In this document: in pieces, positions 8,452 to 16,664 of the stretch
Numbering within the stretch: position 1 is the first letter of the stretch
Layout: each line of letters starts with the position of its first letter
Origin: Hyphomicrobiales bacterium
Lineage (GTDB): Bacteria > Pseudomonadota > Alphaproteobacteria > Rhizobiales > Xanthobacteraceae
Assembly: GCA_009377695.1 (NCBI GenBank)
Contig: WHTP01000013.1
Coordinates: forward strand, 1 to 64,000
Direction: 5' to 3'
DNA: 64,000 nt
The notes under the pieces: generated by a model
What the model was told of the DNA's origin: nothing
Database searches by the model: none
What the model saw: only the letters and a program-made list of their open reading frames with translations
Translations under genes and position numbers: made by a program

Positions 8452-9942
8452 TTATCGTCCATCAGGCGTGCGAACGCCGATCCACTTATCGCGGACCTGT
8501 TGATAATGCACCATCGGATCGTAATTCGGGACGCCTAATCCGAGGATCTGCGGCGATAGGCTGCCAACGGCCGAGAGCACGGTATAGGAGGCGACCACCC
8601 GGTCGCGCTGTGCCGTGACCAGGGCCACGCGAGCGTTCACCAGCTCTTGCTGTGCATTGAGAACGTCGAGCGTGGTGCGCTGGCCGACGCGTGCTTCCTC
8701 ACGCACGCCGTTCAGCGAGATCTCGGCCGCGGCAACTTGAGCCTCGGTCGCCTCGATCTGAGCCTTGGCCGCCTCCAACTGGCCCCACGCCTGCGTGACC
8801 GTCGATTGCACCTGATCGCGGGCGGTATCGAGGTCAAGCCGGCGCTGGCCGAGCGTTTCCTTGGCCTGCCGAATCGTCGCGTATTCGCCGCCGCCCTGGT
8901 AGAGCGGCACCGAAAGCTGCGCGGTGACCGCTGCCGAAAATGACCGCGCCGAGGCCAGCTGCTGAGTCGAGCCCTGGGTCCTGTTCGCCGACCCCTGCAG
9001 CGTCGCTGTCGGATAGAGCGCTCCTTGCGCAACCTTCACCTGATACGCCGCAACATCGACATCGTAAGATGCGCTCGTGATGGTAGGATGCTCGGCGCGC
9101 GCGCGCGCCAGCGCACCCCGCAGGTTGCGCGGCGAGAGCCGGTCGACCGGCATTGCCGCCACCAGGCGCCCCGGCTCGACGCCGATCACCTGCCGGTAGT
9201 TCGCACGCGACGTGATGTAGTTGGACTCGGCGGTCAGCAATTGGGATCGACCGCTCGCGAGGCGTGATTCCGCCTGCGCCACGTCCGTGCGTGTCACCTC
9301 GCCGACGTTGAACCGATCGCGCGTCTGCCGCAGCGTTGCTTCGAGCACGGTGACGTTGCTGCGTTGCAGTTCGAGGATGGCGCTGTCGCGCAGCAGATTC
9401 ATGTAGGCGGTGACCGCGTTGAGCAGCACCGATTGCTCGGTCAAGCGCAACGTCTCGCGCGCCGCGAACACCTGCGCTTCGGCCTGGCGCGTGCGGTTGC
9501 CGGTCTGGAAGCCGTTGAACAGCGTCTGGGTGGCGGTGATCCCGTATATTGTGGCGCCGACGGTGCCGCAATTCCTGTCGAACCTGCCACCGGAGCGATT
9601 GCAGATGTTGGTCGGGGCGGCACGGGTCAAGCTTTCGAGGTAGCTATGGGTGTAGCTGGTGGTGCCGGTCACCCGCGGGCGATAACCGCCGAGCGCAATC
9701 GCAACGTTCTCATCGACCGCGCGCGTTGCCGCGCGCTGCGCGTTGAGCTGAGGATTATTCTGGTAGGCCTGCACCAGGGCCGTGTTCATGGTGGCCGTGC
9801 CGGCCGGCATCGCGCCGCGCCGCTGCACCGGCATTTCGGACGCGGTCGCGCTCGCCAGCCAGATACCAACGACAGCCAGAACACTAGCGCGGGCGATCAC
9901 GTCTCGCCCGACCGCGTTCGGCCGCCCCTGCCCCCATGCCAT
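8452..9942 (-). CDS. tolC: TolC-family outer membrane efflux protein
   Basis: Outer-membrane channel subunit for type I secretion and tripartite efflux pumps. The roughly 496-residue protein has an N-terminal signal segment (VIARASVLAVVGIWLASATA), then two tandem OEP repeats: ALVQAYQNNPQLNAQRAATRA begins the first and LRGALARARAEHPTITSASYDVDVA the second, each followed by long heptad-rich helices such as TRTDVAQAESRLASGRSQLLTAESNY. The C-terminal TLDVLNAQQELVNARVALVTAQRD is the usual end of the second helical repeat. I prefer the ATG at 9942; an in-frame GTG at 9960 is possible. It is adjacent to pcm, as in many alphaproteobacteria. Confidence 0.93.
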   Translation of the reverse strand: MAWGQGRPNAVGRDVIARASVLAVVGIWLASATASEMPVQRRGAMPAGTATMNTALVQAYQNNPQLNAQRAATRAVDENVAIALGGYRPRVTGTTSYTHSYLESLTRAAPTNICNRSGGRFDRNCGTVGATIYGITATQTLFNGFQTGNRTRQAEAQVFAARETLRLTEQSVLLNAVTAYMNLLRDSAILELQRSNVTVLEATLRQTRDRFNVGEVTRTDVAQAESRLASGRSQLLTAESNYITSRANYRQVIGVEPGRLVAAMPVDRLSPRNLRGALARARAEHPTITSASYDVDVAAYQVKVAQGALYPTATLQGSANRTQGSTQQLASARSFSAAVTAQLSVPLYQGGGEYATIRQAKETLGQRRLDLDTARDQVQSTVTQAWGQLEAAKAQIEATEAQVAAAEISLNGVREEARVGQRTTLDVLNAQQELVNARVALVTAQRDRVVASYTVLSAVGSLSPQILGLGVPNYDPMVHYQQVRDKWIGVRTPDGR

Positions 9943-10157
9943 CCAAGACCCCACGCCCACAACGCGGCCAAAGTCCGCGTACCATGCCCGCGTCCCTGAT
10001 CAGCGCGCCCACGATGGACTCGCCGACCCAACCCGGCGCTAACAATAGGCACGTTGCGGGCCCTGCGAAACCCCTGAACAAAACCCCTGACGGCAAACGG
10101 AGGAAGCGCGTGCTTTCCGCGCCACACTTCACGGTGGGAAACCCTTCGGCGGGGGTA

Positions 10158-10820
10158 TCAGAATACGAATGCCGGCGGTACCGCGAATCCCGGCAAGGCC
10201 GGCGCAGCCGCATCGAAGATGGGCAGAGGACTCACCTGCCCGCTCGAGACGAGATAGAGCATCGCCTTGCTCGCCGGCGGGCGTCCGACGACCGCCACCA
10301 GTCGCCCGCCCTCCGCCAATTGACGAAGCAGGCGCTCCGGCACCATTTCGGCTGCGCCGTTGATCAAAATGACGTCGTAAGGCGCGCCGGCCTGCCAACC
10401 ATCGGTCAGCGACCCCTCCACCACCTCGGCATTGGCGGCCCCGACGGCAGCCAGGTTCTCGCGCGCGTGCCGCACCAAGGTTGCATCTTCCTCGACTGCC
10501 ACCACATGGTGGGCAAGCGCCGCCAAAAGTGCAGTTGAATAGCCGGTGCCGCAGGCAACATCGAGCACCCGGTCCTGCGGGCGGATTTCAGCAGCCTGAA
10601 CGAACTTCGCCAGCACCATAGGCTTGAGCAGGCGGCGTGCCGGCGTGCCTGCGGTCACCGCAATGTCGAGGTCGAGATAGGCGAGCGACGCGTGGCTCTC
10701 GGGCACGAATCGCTCGCGCGGCAACTCCAGCATGGCCGCAATGATGCGCTGATCGGTGACGTCGCTAGTCCGGACCTGGCAATCGACCATCATGCGGCGC
10801 GCGGCGGCGAAATCGAACAT
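10158..10820 (-). CDS. pcm: protein-L-isoaspartate O-methyltransferase
   Basis: SAM-dependent methyltransferase family that repairs isoaspartyl residues in damaged proteins. The 220-residue protein has the SAM-binding motif VLDVACGTGYSTALLA (about residues 85-100), the acidic VVAVEEDATLV motif that follows, and GAPYDVILINGAAEMVPE. The early part, MVDCQVRTSDVTDQRIIAAM followed by RERFVP, is typical of the alphaproteobacterial clade of this family. It lies upstream of tolC on the same strand with a gap of about 215 bases. Confidence 0.92.
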   Translation of the reverse strand: MFDFAAARRMMVDCQVRTSDVTDQRIIAAMLELPRERFVPESHASLAYLDLDIAVTAGTPARRLLKPMVLAKFVQAAEIRPQDRVLDVACGTGYSTALLAALAHHVVAVEEDATLVRHARENLAAVGAANAEVVEGSLTDGWQAGAPYDVILINGAAEMVPERLLRQLAEGGRLVAVVGRPPASKAMLYLVSSGQVSPLPIFDAAAPALPGFAVPPAFVF

Positions 10821-10981
10821 GGGAGAATCCGAGAGAGGGCGCTGGTGACGTCACTTCTATCGGCAAGGCCGACGACAATTGCAAGGCAGCGCAAAACGGC
10901 CGCGAATCGAACGGGTCACGAGCCTGGTGGCTTTCAGATCAGTTGCCCGTTCGAGATTGCTCCTGTATTGACCCGCCTGAC

Positions 10982-11055
10982 GGCCACGTGGCGGAGTGGT
11001 TACGCAACGGTCTGCAAAACCGTGTACCCCGGTTCAATTCCGGGCGTGGCCTCCA
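10982..11055 (+). tRNA. tRNA-Cys (GCA)
   Basis: The sequence folds as a cloverleaf. The acceptor stem pairs GGCCACG (10982-10988) with CGTGGCC (11045-11051). The anticodon arm is ACGGT / CTGCAAA / ACCGT with anticodon GCA. The T arm is CCCGG TTCAATT CCGGG. A discriminator T at 11052 is followed by encoded CCA at 11053-11055. Confidence 0.97.
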
Positions 11056-11304
11056 ATTGCTCGTGGTGCCGGCCCCCGCCCGCGGCACTCGGGCTTACCT
11101 CAGCACCTCCAGAAGGCGTCCGAGAGATCAATTCTCGGCTGGGTTGCCGATTCCACTCATTACGCCCCGGCAACATGAAGGAAGGATGAATGCCGCTATG
11201 CAGCACACAATTGCTGCTATGCGATAACTCACCGTGTTTTCGTTGGTATACCAGCCTATATAAAGGTTCAAGAAACGAACGAAGCACGAGAGGACTATAA
11301 AAAT

Positions 11305-11526
11305 ATGACCACCATTGCCCTGTCCCAACTGGTTCACCAGGCTCCCGCTTTCCTGTCGCGGATTTCACAGCGGTTCAGCGCCTTTTTCGCCGGCATCGAG
11401 GACGCACGCCTGATGGCGCAGCGGTTCAAGACGCTCTCGCAGATGACCGACGCCCAGCTCGCGGCGCGCGGTCTCCGGCGCGAAGAGATCCCGCAGGCGG
11501 TGCTCAAGCTAAGCATCCGGACGTAA
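11305..11526 (+). CDS. DUF1127 (YjiS-like) small protein
   Basis: A 73-residue basic protein whose C-terminus, LSQMTDAQLAARGLRREEIPQAVL, matches the DUF1127 signature in which a short helix-turn with LA-RGL-R-EI is conserved. Such proteins in alphaproteobacteria have been linked to RNA binding and phosphate or carbon adaptation, but no function can be assigned here. The upstream region has a purine-rich AGAGGA stretch about ten bases before the ATG. A hairpin lies about 80 bases downstream. Confidence 0.8.
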   Translation: MTTIALSQLVHQAPAFLSRISQRFSAFFAGIEDARLMAQRFKTLSQMTDAQLAARGLRREEIPQAVLKLSIRT

Positions 11527-11607
11527 CGCCCGAACTCCGGGATCGGCCAAGGAAGCGCTAGGCCGACCCTGACCAGTGACGCCTCTCGGCGCGAGCTTGA
11601 GAGACAA

Positions 11608-11639
11608 AATGCCGGCCGCGGACACCCGCCGCCGGCATT
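11608..11639. terminator. hairpin downstream of the DUF1127-like gene
   Basis: AATGCCGGC (11608-11616) and GCCGGCATT (11631-11639) form a nine-base perfect stem. It lies about 80 bases after the small gene's stop and before tRNA-Asn. There is no clear T-run, so it may be a Rho-assisted end or a structural element. Confidence 0.45.
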
Positions 11640-11789
11640 GTCGTGCCTAGGGGGCGAGCGCGGCGGGTATGTTTGGGGACCGGCCGCACGACGGGCCGAT
11701 TGCACGTCTGATCACCCCACGCTATTTGGCGCTAGGCAATCTGAAACGTGTTTGTTATAGGCCACACCTTCCTCTGAGGCGCGCATCGT

Positions 11790-11864
11790 TCCCCGGTAGC
11801 TCAGTGGTAGAGCAACCGGCTGTTAACCGGTTGGTCGCTGGTTCGAATCCGGCCCGGGGAGCCA
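11790..11864 (+). tRNA. tRNA-Asn (GTT)
   Basis: Cloverleaf with acceptor TCCCCGG (11790-11796) and CCGGGGA (11854-11860). The anticodon arm ACCGG / CTGTTAA / CCGGT carries anticodon GTT. The T arm is GCTGG TTCGAAT CCGGC. Discriminator G at 11861 is followed by encoded CCA at 11862-11864. Confidence 0.97.
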
Positions 11865-12220
11865 AGCTTTTTCAGATATTTAGCCGAAGAACGGGCCGCC
11901 GACTGAGGTGGCTTTTTACGCGTGGGGGCCACATGCTGCATGTTGCCTCCGGCTACCTGCCGCACGCAACCCTTGATATGCTCAATGAGCGAACGCTGGC
12001 TTGGCGCCTCGCTCACAGTCGGCTGCGGCCCGCGCGCCGAGCTGTCAGGCCTGCGCTGCAACGCGTGTGTGTGCCGCTGGCCGACACTGTCGTTAATGAC
12101 CAAAGCCACTAATGCCCGCGGGCCCACATACACCCGCACTTCAGGGCGTCGCCAGCGGTCGGAACTATGGTCGCACTGCGAACGTTGAAAAAGATCGTAT
12201 CGATACAAAGGAGACGCGCC

Positions 12221-12487
12221 ATGGAGGACGCTGGAGTGGGTTGGATCGCGGCGATTATCATCGGCGGAATCGCAGGCTGGCTGGCCGAGCAATTCATGAA
12301 GAGCAACATGGGCATGCTGATGAACATCTTGCTCGGCATCGTCGGGGCAGCGATCGCCAGCGCCCTGTTGAGCGTTTTTGGAATCGTGCTGGGAGGCTGG
12401 ATCGGCTACCTCATCGCAGGATTCATTGGTGCCTGCCTGCTGATCTGGATCGTCCGGATGCTGCGGGGCGAACGCGCTGCAATCTGA
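12221..12487 (+). CDS. GlsB/YeaQ/YmgE-type small membrane protein
   Basis: An 88-residue protein made of three hydrophobic segments, rich in glycine: GWIAAIIIGGIAGWLAEQF, MNILLGIVGAAIASALLSVFG and GYLIAGFIGACLLIWIVRML. This is the transglycosylase-associated/GlsB family pattern, small inner-membrane proteins often linked to stress responses. The ATG at 12221 was chosen because AAGGAG precedes it by seven bases. The frame is open further upstream without an equivalent ribosome site. Confidence 0.9.
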   Translation: MEDAGVGWIAAIIIGGIAGWLAEQFMKSNMGMLMNILLGIVGAAIASALLSVFGIVLGGWIGYLIAGFIGACLLIWIVRMLRGERAAI

Positions 12488-12644
12488 GAAGTACCGGCCA
12501 AAACGCTTTGGTAGCATCGGCCGCCCGGTCCGCTGACGGCGTGACGAACGATGGTCGGCTGCGGTGCCGGGAATTCCCCTGGGCAGAGTGCCTGCTCAAG
12601 CCCGCGGCATTGCCCGGCGGCAATATTTCTGATATCAGAAAGAA

Positions 12645-12923
12645 ATGAGCAGAGCGTCAGCGTCTGGTATCAAAAAGAAGATTGGTCGGCCTCAGGTTGG
12701 ATCCGTCCCGGTCATGGTACGCCTGCCGCCAGATCAACTCGCTGACCTGGACCGATGGATTGTGGATATAGCTCGGCGCATGCGTGCCAAACCAAGCAGC
12801 CGGCCAGAAGCAATTCGCGACATATTGCAGAACCACTTCGATACGCAGCGACAGCATTGGAGTCGCGAGGACATCGAGAAGTCTAAGTCGGCGAAACGGT
12901 CGAGGTGGGAGCCAGTAAGCTGA
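12645..12923 (+). CDS. putative ribbon-helix-helix DNA-binding protein
   Basis: A 92-residue basic protein. Its middle reads VPVMVRLPPDQLADLDRWI then RMRAKPSSRPEAIRDILQNH, which fits the beta strand, helix A, helix B layout of CopG/Arc-type ribbon-helix-helix regulators, including the SRPEAIR start of the second helix. The tail is charged. No toxin gene lies next to it, so an antitoxin role has no contextual support. An AGAAAGAA stretch precedes the ATG. Confidence 0.68.
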   Translation: MSRASASGIKKKIGRPQVGSVPVMVRLPPDQLADLDRWIVDIARRMRAKPSSRPEAIRDILQNHFDTQRQHWSREDIEKSKSAKRSRWEPVS

Positions 12924-13069
12924 GTCTTTCGGGGCCGGCGGCGCTGTGCAAATATTTGGGCGAACATCGGTGGCAGCCCCGGTCACCTCATTGGCATAGG
13001 CGGCTATTGGCCGCGAGCATTCCACCGGTCGACGCGCCAGAATTGGTGATCTGCAGGTCGGGAGCGGTT

Positions 13070-14245
13070 TCAGGTCGTCAACAGCAGCTTCATTGCGTTC
13101 GTTCCGATGCCCGTACTGCGCGGACCGTTATGCAGCACGAACACGCCATGGGAGGACGGCGCGCCCGTCCCCTGCCATTTGGTGAAGCCCATCCAGGAGG
13201 TGAAGCCGGGGACGCCACCGTTCTTGCTCAACACCGTGGCATGTCCCCGCCCTGTTTGAATCGGCGTATGAAACCAGCCGTAGCCCGTCACCGGCGATCC
13301 GCCGGTTGCGGAACAGGCGGCCGTCCGGAAGGTTTCGGTCTGCTGATAGACGAGCGCAGGATCCGTCAAGCCGCCCGGCAGGCGTCCCATGTTGTAGAGA
13401 AGGTAGCGCAGCATGTCGGCGCCATTGCTGACGATGCCGCCCGATCCGTAACCGGGGAGATTGCACGGCCGATAAAGGCTGCGTGCCGGAAGCGCCACGA
13501 AACGCCGCGTGTAGCCGACCGGCAAGCGCGGCTTCATGTTGGCATGAAAGACAGCCGTGTTCGGCGCATCGAACTTCGCGCAGAATTGTTTGAGGCGTTT
13601 GTCATATTGAGTAACGAAGGCATCGGTATTCGTGCTGTCGATCCGCAGCGCGGCCATGCTCAAGAGAGACCATCCGATGTTGGAATAGGCGTAGCAGGCG
13701 CCTTGCCCATTGGGCGGGACGAAATCCGCCATGTAGTCGAACAGGCTTTTGACGCTCTTCATCACACCTGGCGGATAGGCGCCGCTCCGATTGTCCTGCG
13801 GCAAGCCCGGCTCGTAGATGGCGAGGTTCTTGAGGCGGATGTCGGCCACGGCTTTCGAGAGCCTCAGGCGGCTGCCGAGCGACGTGCCGAGCGTGCCCTC
13901 GTAGGGGCCATGAAGCATGTAGTAGATGCCGGACGTGAACACTTTCGAGACCGAGCCGATTTCGAGCGGCGTTTGCGCATCGAGGGCCAGTTTCTTTCCG
14001 AACGGATTGATCAATGTATCGCCGCCGGCAAACAGCAGTTGCCCTTTCGGGAGATCCGGCGTCACGACGCCAACGGCGATTGCTGATCTGATCCCGCGCT
14101 GATTGAAGGCACGGCGGGAGAGCATCTCGATCCGGCGCTGGAGCGCACGGATCGGATCGCCATCGGCAGCATTCGCCGGCCGGCCGATCAGCGCAGTTGC
14201 GGCCAGACTTGCGCTGCCTCGTAACAGCATGCGTCGCGTGAGCAT
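13070..14245 (-). CDS. exported serine hydrolase (class C beta-lactamase fold)
   Basis: A 391-residue protein with a twin-arginine-like leader, LTRRMLLRGSASLAATALIG, ending near residue 27. The nucleophile motif SVSK is at residues 98-101 and the second motif YSN at 187-189 (in ACYAYSNIGWS), as expected for penicillin-binding/class C beta-lactamase folds. A C-terminal YGWFHTPIQ and GHATVLSKNGGVPGFTSWMGF supply the HxG/KNG-like third motif. It is likely a periplasmic D-Ala-D-Ala carboxypeptidase, esterase or beta-lactamase-like enzyme; the substrate is not clear. It is a single gene divergent from the alpha/beta hydrolase. Confidence 0.88.
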   Translation of the reverse strand: MLTRRMLLRGSASLAATALIGRPANAADGDPIRALQRRIEMLSRRAFNQRGIRSAIAVGVVTPDLPKGQLLFAGGDTLINPFGKKLALDAQTPLEIGSVSKVFTSGIYYMLHGPYEGTLGTSLGSRLRLSKAVADIRLKNLAIYEPGLPQDNRSGAYPPGVMKSVKSLFDYMADFVPPNGQGACYAYSNIGWSLLSMAALRIDSTNTDAFVTQYDKRLKQFCAKFDAPNTAVFHANMKPRLPVGYTRRFVALPARSLYRPCNLPGYGSGGIVSNGADMLRYLLYNMGRLPGGLTDPALVYQQTETFRTAACSATGGSPVTGYGWFHTPIQTGRGHATVLSKNGGVPGFTSWMGFTKWQGTGAPSSHGVFVLHNGPRSTGIGTNAMKLLLTT

Positions 14246-14568
14246 CGGTCTGCATCTCCGCCCACCCTCGCCCAGCAGCGTGCCATCCCTTCAATGAACA
14301 GAGGATTGATGCAACCGACGCCATCTGGGCCGCGGGGATGCCGACCGCCGCGTTTTCGAAGATTTATTTTAATTGCTTCTGATCATGGGTTGGACCAGGC
14401 CATGGCGCGGAGATATCCGTTAGGACCTGCCTAACCGCTGTGCGCATCATCCAGCGAAAGCAGGCAAAACGCAGCAAGCTTGAGTAAGCGCGGTGCGCGT
14501 CCAAGCACTAGCCTGGCGCCATCATGCAGAACGGCTGACGTTCAGCACATCAAAGCGAGTCCTGAAAC
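14246..14568. other. intergenic region between divergent hydrolase genes
   Basis: About 320 bases with no convincing coding sequence. It must hold the promoters of the two divergent genes. The only structure seen is a small inverted repeat GTTAGG-ACCTG-CCTAAC at 14419-14435, a possible operator. An AT-rich patch around 14355-14372 could be part of a promoter. Confidence 0.4.
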
Positions 14569-15342
14569 ATGAAACGGTTTACAACGGCTGTGCTTGGTCT
14601 GGTTGCGGCGATATCGATCGCAATGTCGGCGCAAACTCACGCGGCGGAACCGGCGCAGGCACGCAATGTCGTGCTTGTGCACGGTGCCTGGGCCGATGGC
14701 TCGAGTTGGGGCGAGGTGATCCCGCTCTTGCAAGCCGCCGGCCTGAATGTGACAACCGTGCAAAATCCACTGACCTCGCTTGGCGACTCGGTCACCGCAA
14801 CCCGCCGCGCTCTCGCATTGCAGGACGGTCCGACCGTGCTCGTCGCTCATTCCTGGGGCGGCACGGTCATATCCGAGGTCGGCACCGACCCCAAGGTCTC
14901 GGCGCTGGTCTATGTCGCGGCACGGGCGCCAGACGCCGGCGAGGATTTCGTGGCGCTGTCCGGCAGATTCCCCACCATGCCCGTGCGCGCGGGTGTGAAG
15001 GAGCACGATGGCTTCACCACCGTTTCCGAAGACGCGTTCCTGAAATACTTCGCGAACGAGGTCGCGCCGGACAAGGCGAAGGTGTTGTACGCCGTGCAGG
15101 AACCAGCCGCAGCCTCGCTCTTCAGTGGGCGCACGACCGCAGCTGGATGGCGTGTCAAGCCAAACTGGTATGCGGTGTCGCGACAGGATCAGACGATCTC
15201 GCCTGACCTGGAGCGCTATCTCGCAAATCGCATGAAGGCGAAGACAGTTGAACTGGACGCCGGTCATCTCGCGCTTGTATCTCACCCCAGAGAAGTTGCA
15301 GACCTGATTTTAGCGACGGCAGGGCGCGGAAAATCCAAGTAG
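14569..15342 (+). CDS. secreted alpha/beta hydrolase
   Basis: A 257-residue protein with a signal peptide (MKRFTTAVLGLVAAISIAMS, cleavage near THAAE). The oxyanion-hole motif VLVHGAWADGSSW is at 35-47, the nucleophile elbow HSWGG places the serine at 95, an aspartate candidate is in SRQDQTISPDLE and the histidine in LDAGHLALVSHPREVADLI. This pattern is typical of periplasmic esterase-like alpha/beta hydrolases of unknown substrate. A 71-bp hairpin repeat starts 30 bases after the stop. Confidence 0.9.
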   Translation: MKRFTTAVLGLVAAISIAMSAQTHAAEPAQARNVVLVHGAWADGSSWGEVIPLLQAAGLNVTTVQNPLTSLGDSVTATRRALALQDGPTVLVAHSWGGTVISEVGTDPKVSALVYVAARAPDAGEDFVALSGRFPTMPVRAGVKEHDGFTTVSEDAFLKYFANEVAPDKAKVLYAVQEPAAASLFSGRTTAAGWRVKPNWYAVSRQDQTISPDLERYLANRMKAKTVELDAGHLALVSHPREVADLILATAGRGKSK

Positions 15343-15371
15343 CCGTCGGTGCGTCAATTCCAAAGCGGGCT

Positions 15372-15442
15372 AGTGTCCCGATTCCGAAGTTCGTACCATT
15401 TCGCAGCGGCCTCTTATACGAACTTCGGAATCGAAGGACACT
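15372..15442. repeat. 71-bp palindromic repeat, copy 1
   Basis: A 71-base element that begins AGTGTCC and ends GGACACT. Its 24-base left arm pairs with the 26-base right arm perfectly apart from a two-base bulge, around a 21-base loop. A second copy of identical length is at 44033-44103. It lies just downstream of the alpha/beta hydrolase gene and may act as a terminator. A LysR remnant follows. Confidence 0.85.
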
Positions 15443-15484
15443 GAACCACCACACTAGTTCAAGCCGCCCGCATTCAACGGCCTG

Positions 15485-15590
15485 TCACCCTTGCTTTTCC
15501 ATCAGATAGTCGATGAACACGCGGACCCGCGCCGGCATGATCGTGCCACCAATTAATAGAGAGTGCGTAGATCGCGCTCGCGGATGATCA
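15485..15590 (-). pseudogene. LysR-family regulator remnant (C-terminal tail only)
   Basis: Reading the minus strand up to the stop at 15485 gives MPARVRVFIDYLMEKQG, the usual last residues of LysR regulators. About 15 bases upstream a different frame reads SAIYALSIN, which normally precedes that tail, so a frameshift separates them. Nothing recognisable of the remaining roughly 270 residues is present. The palindromic repeat lies 40 bases from the stop. This is the broken end of a lost regulator. Confidence 0.5.
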
Positions 15591-15699
15591 CAGTTTTGGC
15601 CAGATCAAAAACACGGCAACGTGACCCATCGGCACTAGCACGATAGGTCTCAAACGCTATGCTTCCTAAGCGCTATGGTTCTTAAGAAGGAGGCGTTTC

Positions 15700-16113
15700 A
15701 TGAACGACGCGCGCATGGGCAGTAGCGTGAACAGACGGGGGTTGCTCAAATCCGTTCTGATCAGCGTGTTTGCCGGATCGAGTCTCCCAGCGCTCGCTCA
15801 TCACGGCTGGTCCTGGGCCGATGGCGAACAGATGGAACTGAACGGAACCATCCAGCAGGTCTCGATGGCGCCGCCCCACCCCACTCTTACGGTCAAAGCA
15901 TCCGATGGCCGCGTCTGGCGGGTCGAACTCTCGAATCCGAACCAGACCGCCCGCTCCGGCTTCACCGCCAAGAGCGCAAAGCCCGGCGACGCCATCGTCA
16001 TTCTCGGAAACCGCAATCGCGATAAGAGCAAGGCACATATGAAGGCCGTGCGCATCACCATCGGCGGCAAGAACTACGACATATATCCGGAGCGGATCAT
16101 CGGCGCCAAATAA
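15700..16113 (+). CDS. DUF6152-like periplasmic protein
   Basis: A 137-residue protein with a Tat-like leader (RRGLLKSVLISVFAGSSLPALA) and a mature part that starts HHGWSWADGEQMELNGTIQQV. The HHGW start, the following PHPTLTVKASDGRVWRVELSNPNQTARSGF and the C-terminal NRNRDKSKAHMKAVRITI match the DUF6152 family of small exported beta proteins. Function is unknown; the paired histidines suggest metal or haem contact. It is followed after 47 bases by a small membrane gene, probably in the same operon. Confidence 0.82.
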   Translation: MNDARMGSSVNRRGLLKSVLISVFAGSSLPALAHHGWSWADGEQMELNGTIQQVSMAPPHPTLTVKASDGRVWRVELSNPNQTARSGFTAKSAKPGDAIVILGNRNRDKSKAHMKAVRITIGGKNYDIYPERIIGAK

Positions 16114-16160
16114 GCGCCAAAAGCAAATGCGAAGTCAGCGCCACGTGAGACACGTGCGGC

Positions 16161-16631
16161 ATGCGGATTGTCGAGTGGATCGGCGCGTGGCCCGGTGCAG
16201 TCCTCCTCCGGGACTCGGGCACGGCTTATCTGTTCGTCAATGCAGCCCACATCCTCGGCATAGCGCTGCTCATCGGCGCCATTCTGCCGCTTGATCTCCG
16301 CCTGATGGGATGCTTCCGAACGATACCGCTGGCTGTGATTGCGCCTTTTCTTTCGCGCGTTGCAGCCGTCGGTATCGCGTTCGCGGTTTTGACCGGACTG
16401 TGCTTGTTCTCCGTGAAGCCATCCGAGTATCTCGCCAATACCGCCTTTCTCTGGAAGATTGCGCTCTTGGCAGCAGCGCTCGGAAATGTCGCCCTGCAGC
16501 ATCACAGCCGCCAGTATTGGCTGGCGCTGGAAGGCGGCGGTATTCCGCTCCCGGTCCGAATCCGCGCAGCAGTATCGGCCCTGATGTGGCTGTCAGTGCT
16601 TGTGGCAGGTCGGTGGATCGGATTCTTGTGA
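16161..16631 (+). CDS. DUF6644-like small integral membrane protein
   Basis: A 156-residue protein with four hydrophobic helices. The second, NAAHILGIALLIGAILPLDLRLMG, and the third, VAAVGIAFAVLTGLCLFSV, have the histidine and glycine pattern seen in the DUF6644/DUF2214-like families, which resemble small cytochrome b-type bundles. It is directly downstream of the DUF6152-like exported gene; such proteins are often found together, so the two likely act as a membrane-periplasm pair. Confidence 0.75.
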   Translation: MRIVEWIGAWPGAVLLRDSGTAYLFVNAAHILGIALLIGAILPLDLRLMGCFRTIPLAVIAPFLSRVAAVGIAFAVLTGLCLFSVKPSEYLANTAFLWKIALLAAALGNVALQHHSRQYWLALEGGGIPLPVRIRAAVSALMWLSVLVAGRWIGFL

Positions 16632-16664
16632 CGGCGCGTTTCTCATGCCGCCACCGGCAGCCCG

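Noticed and set aside
12905-14086. 393-codon plus-strand open frame
   Set aside because: Antisense to the serine hydrolase, which has a Tat leader and catalytic motifs.
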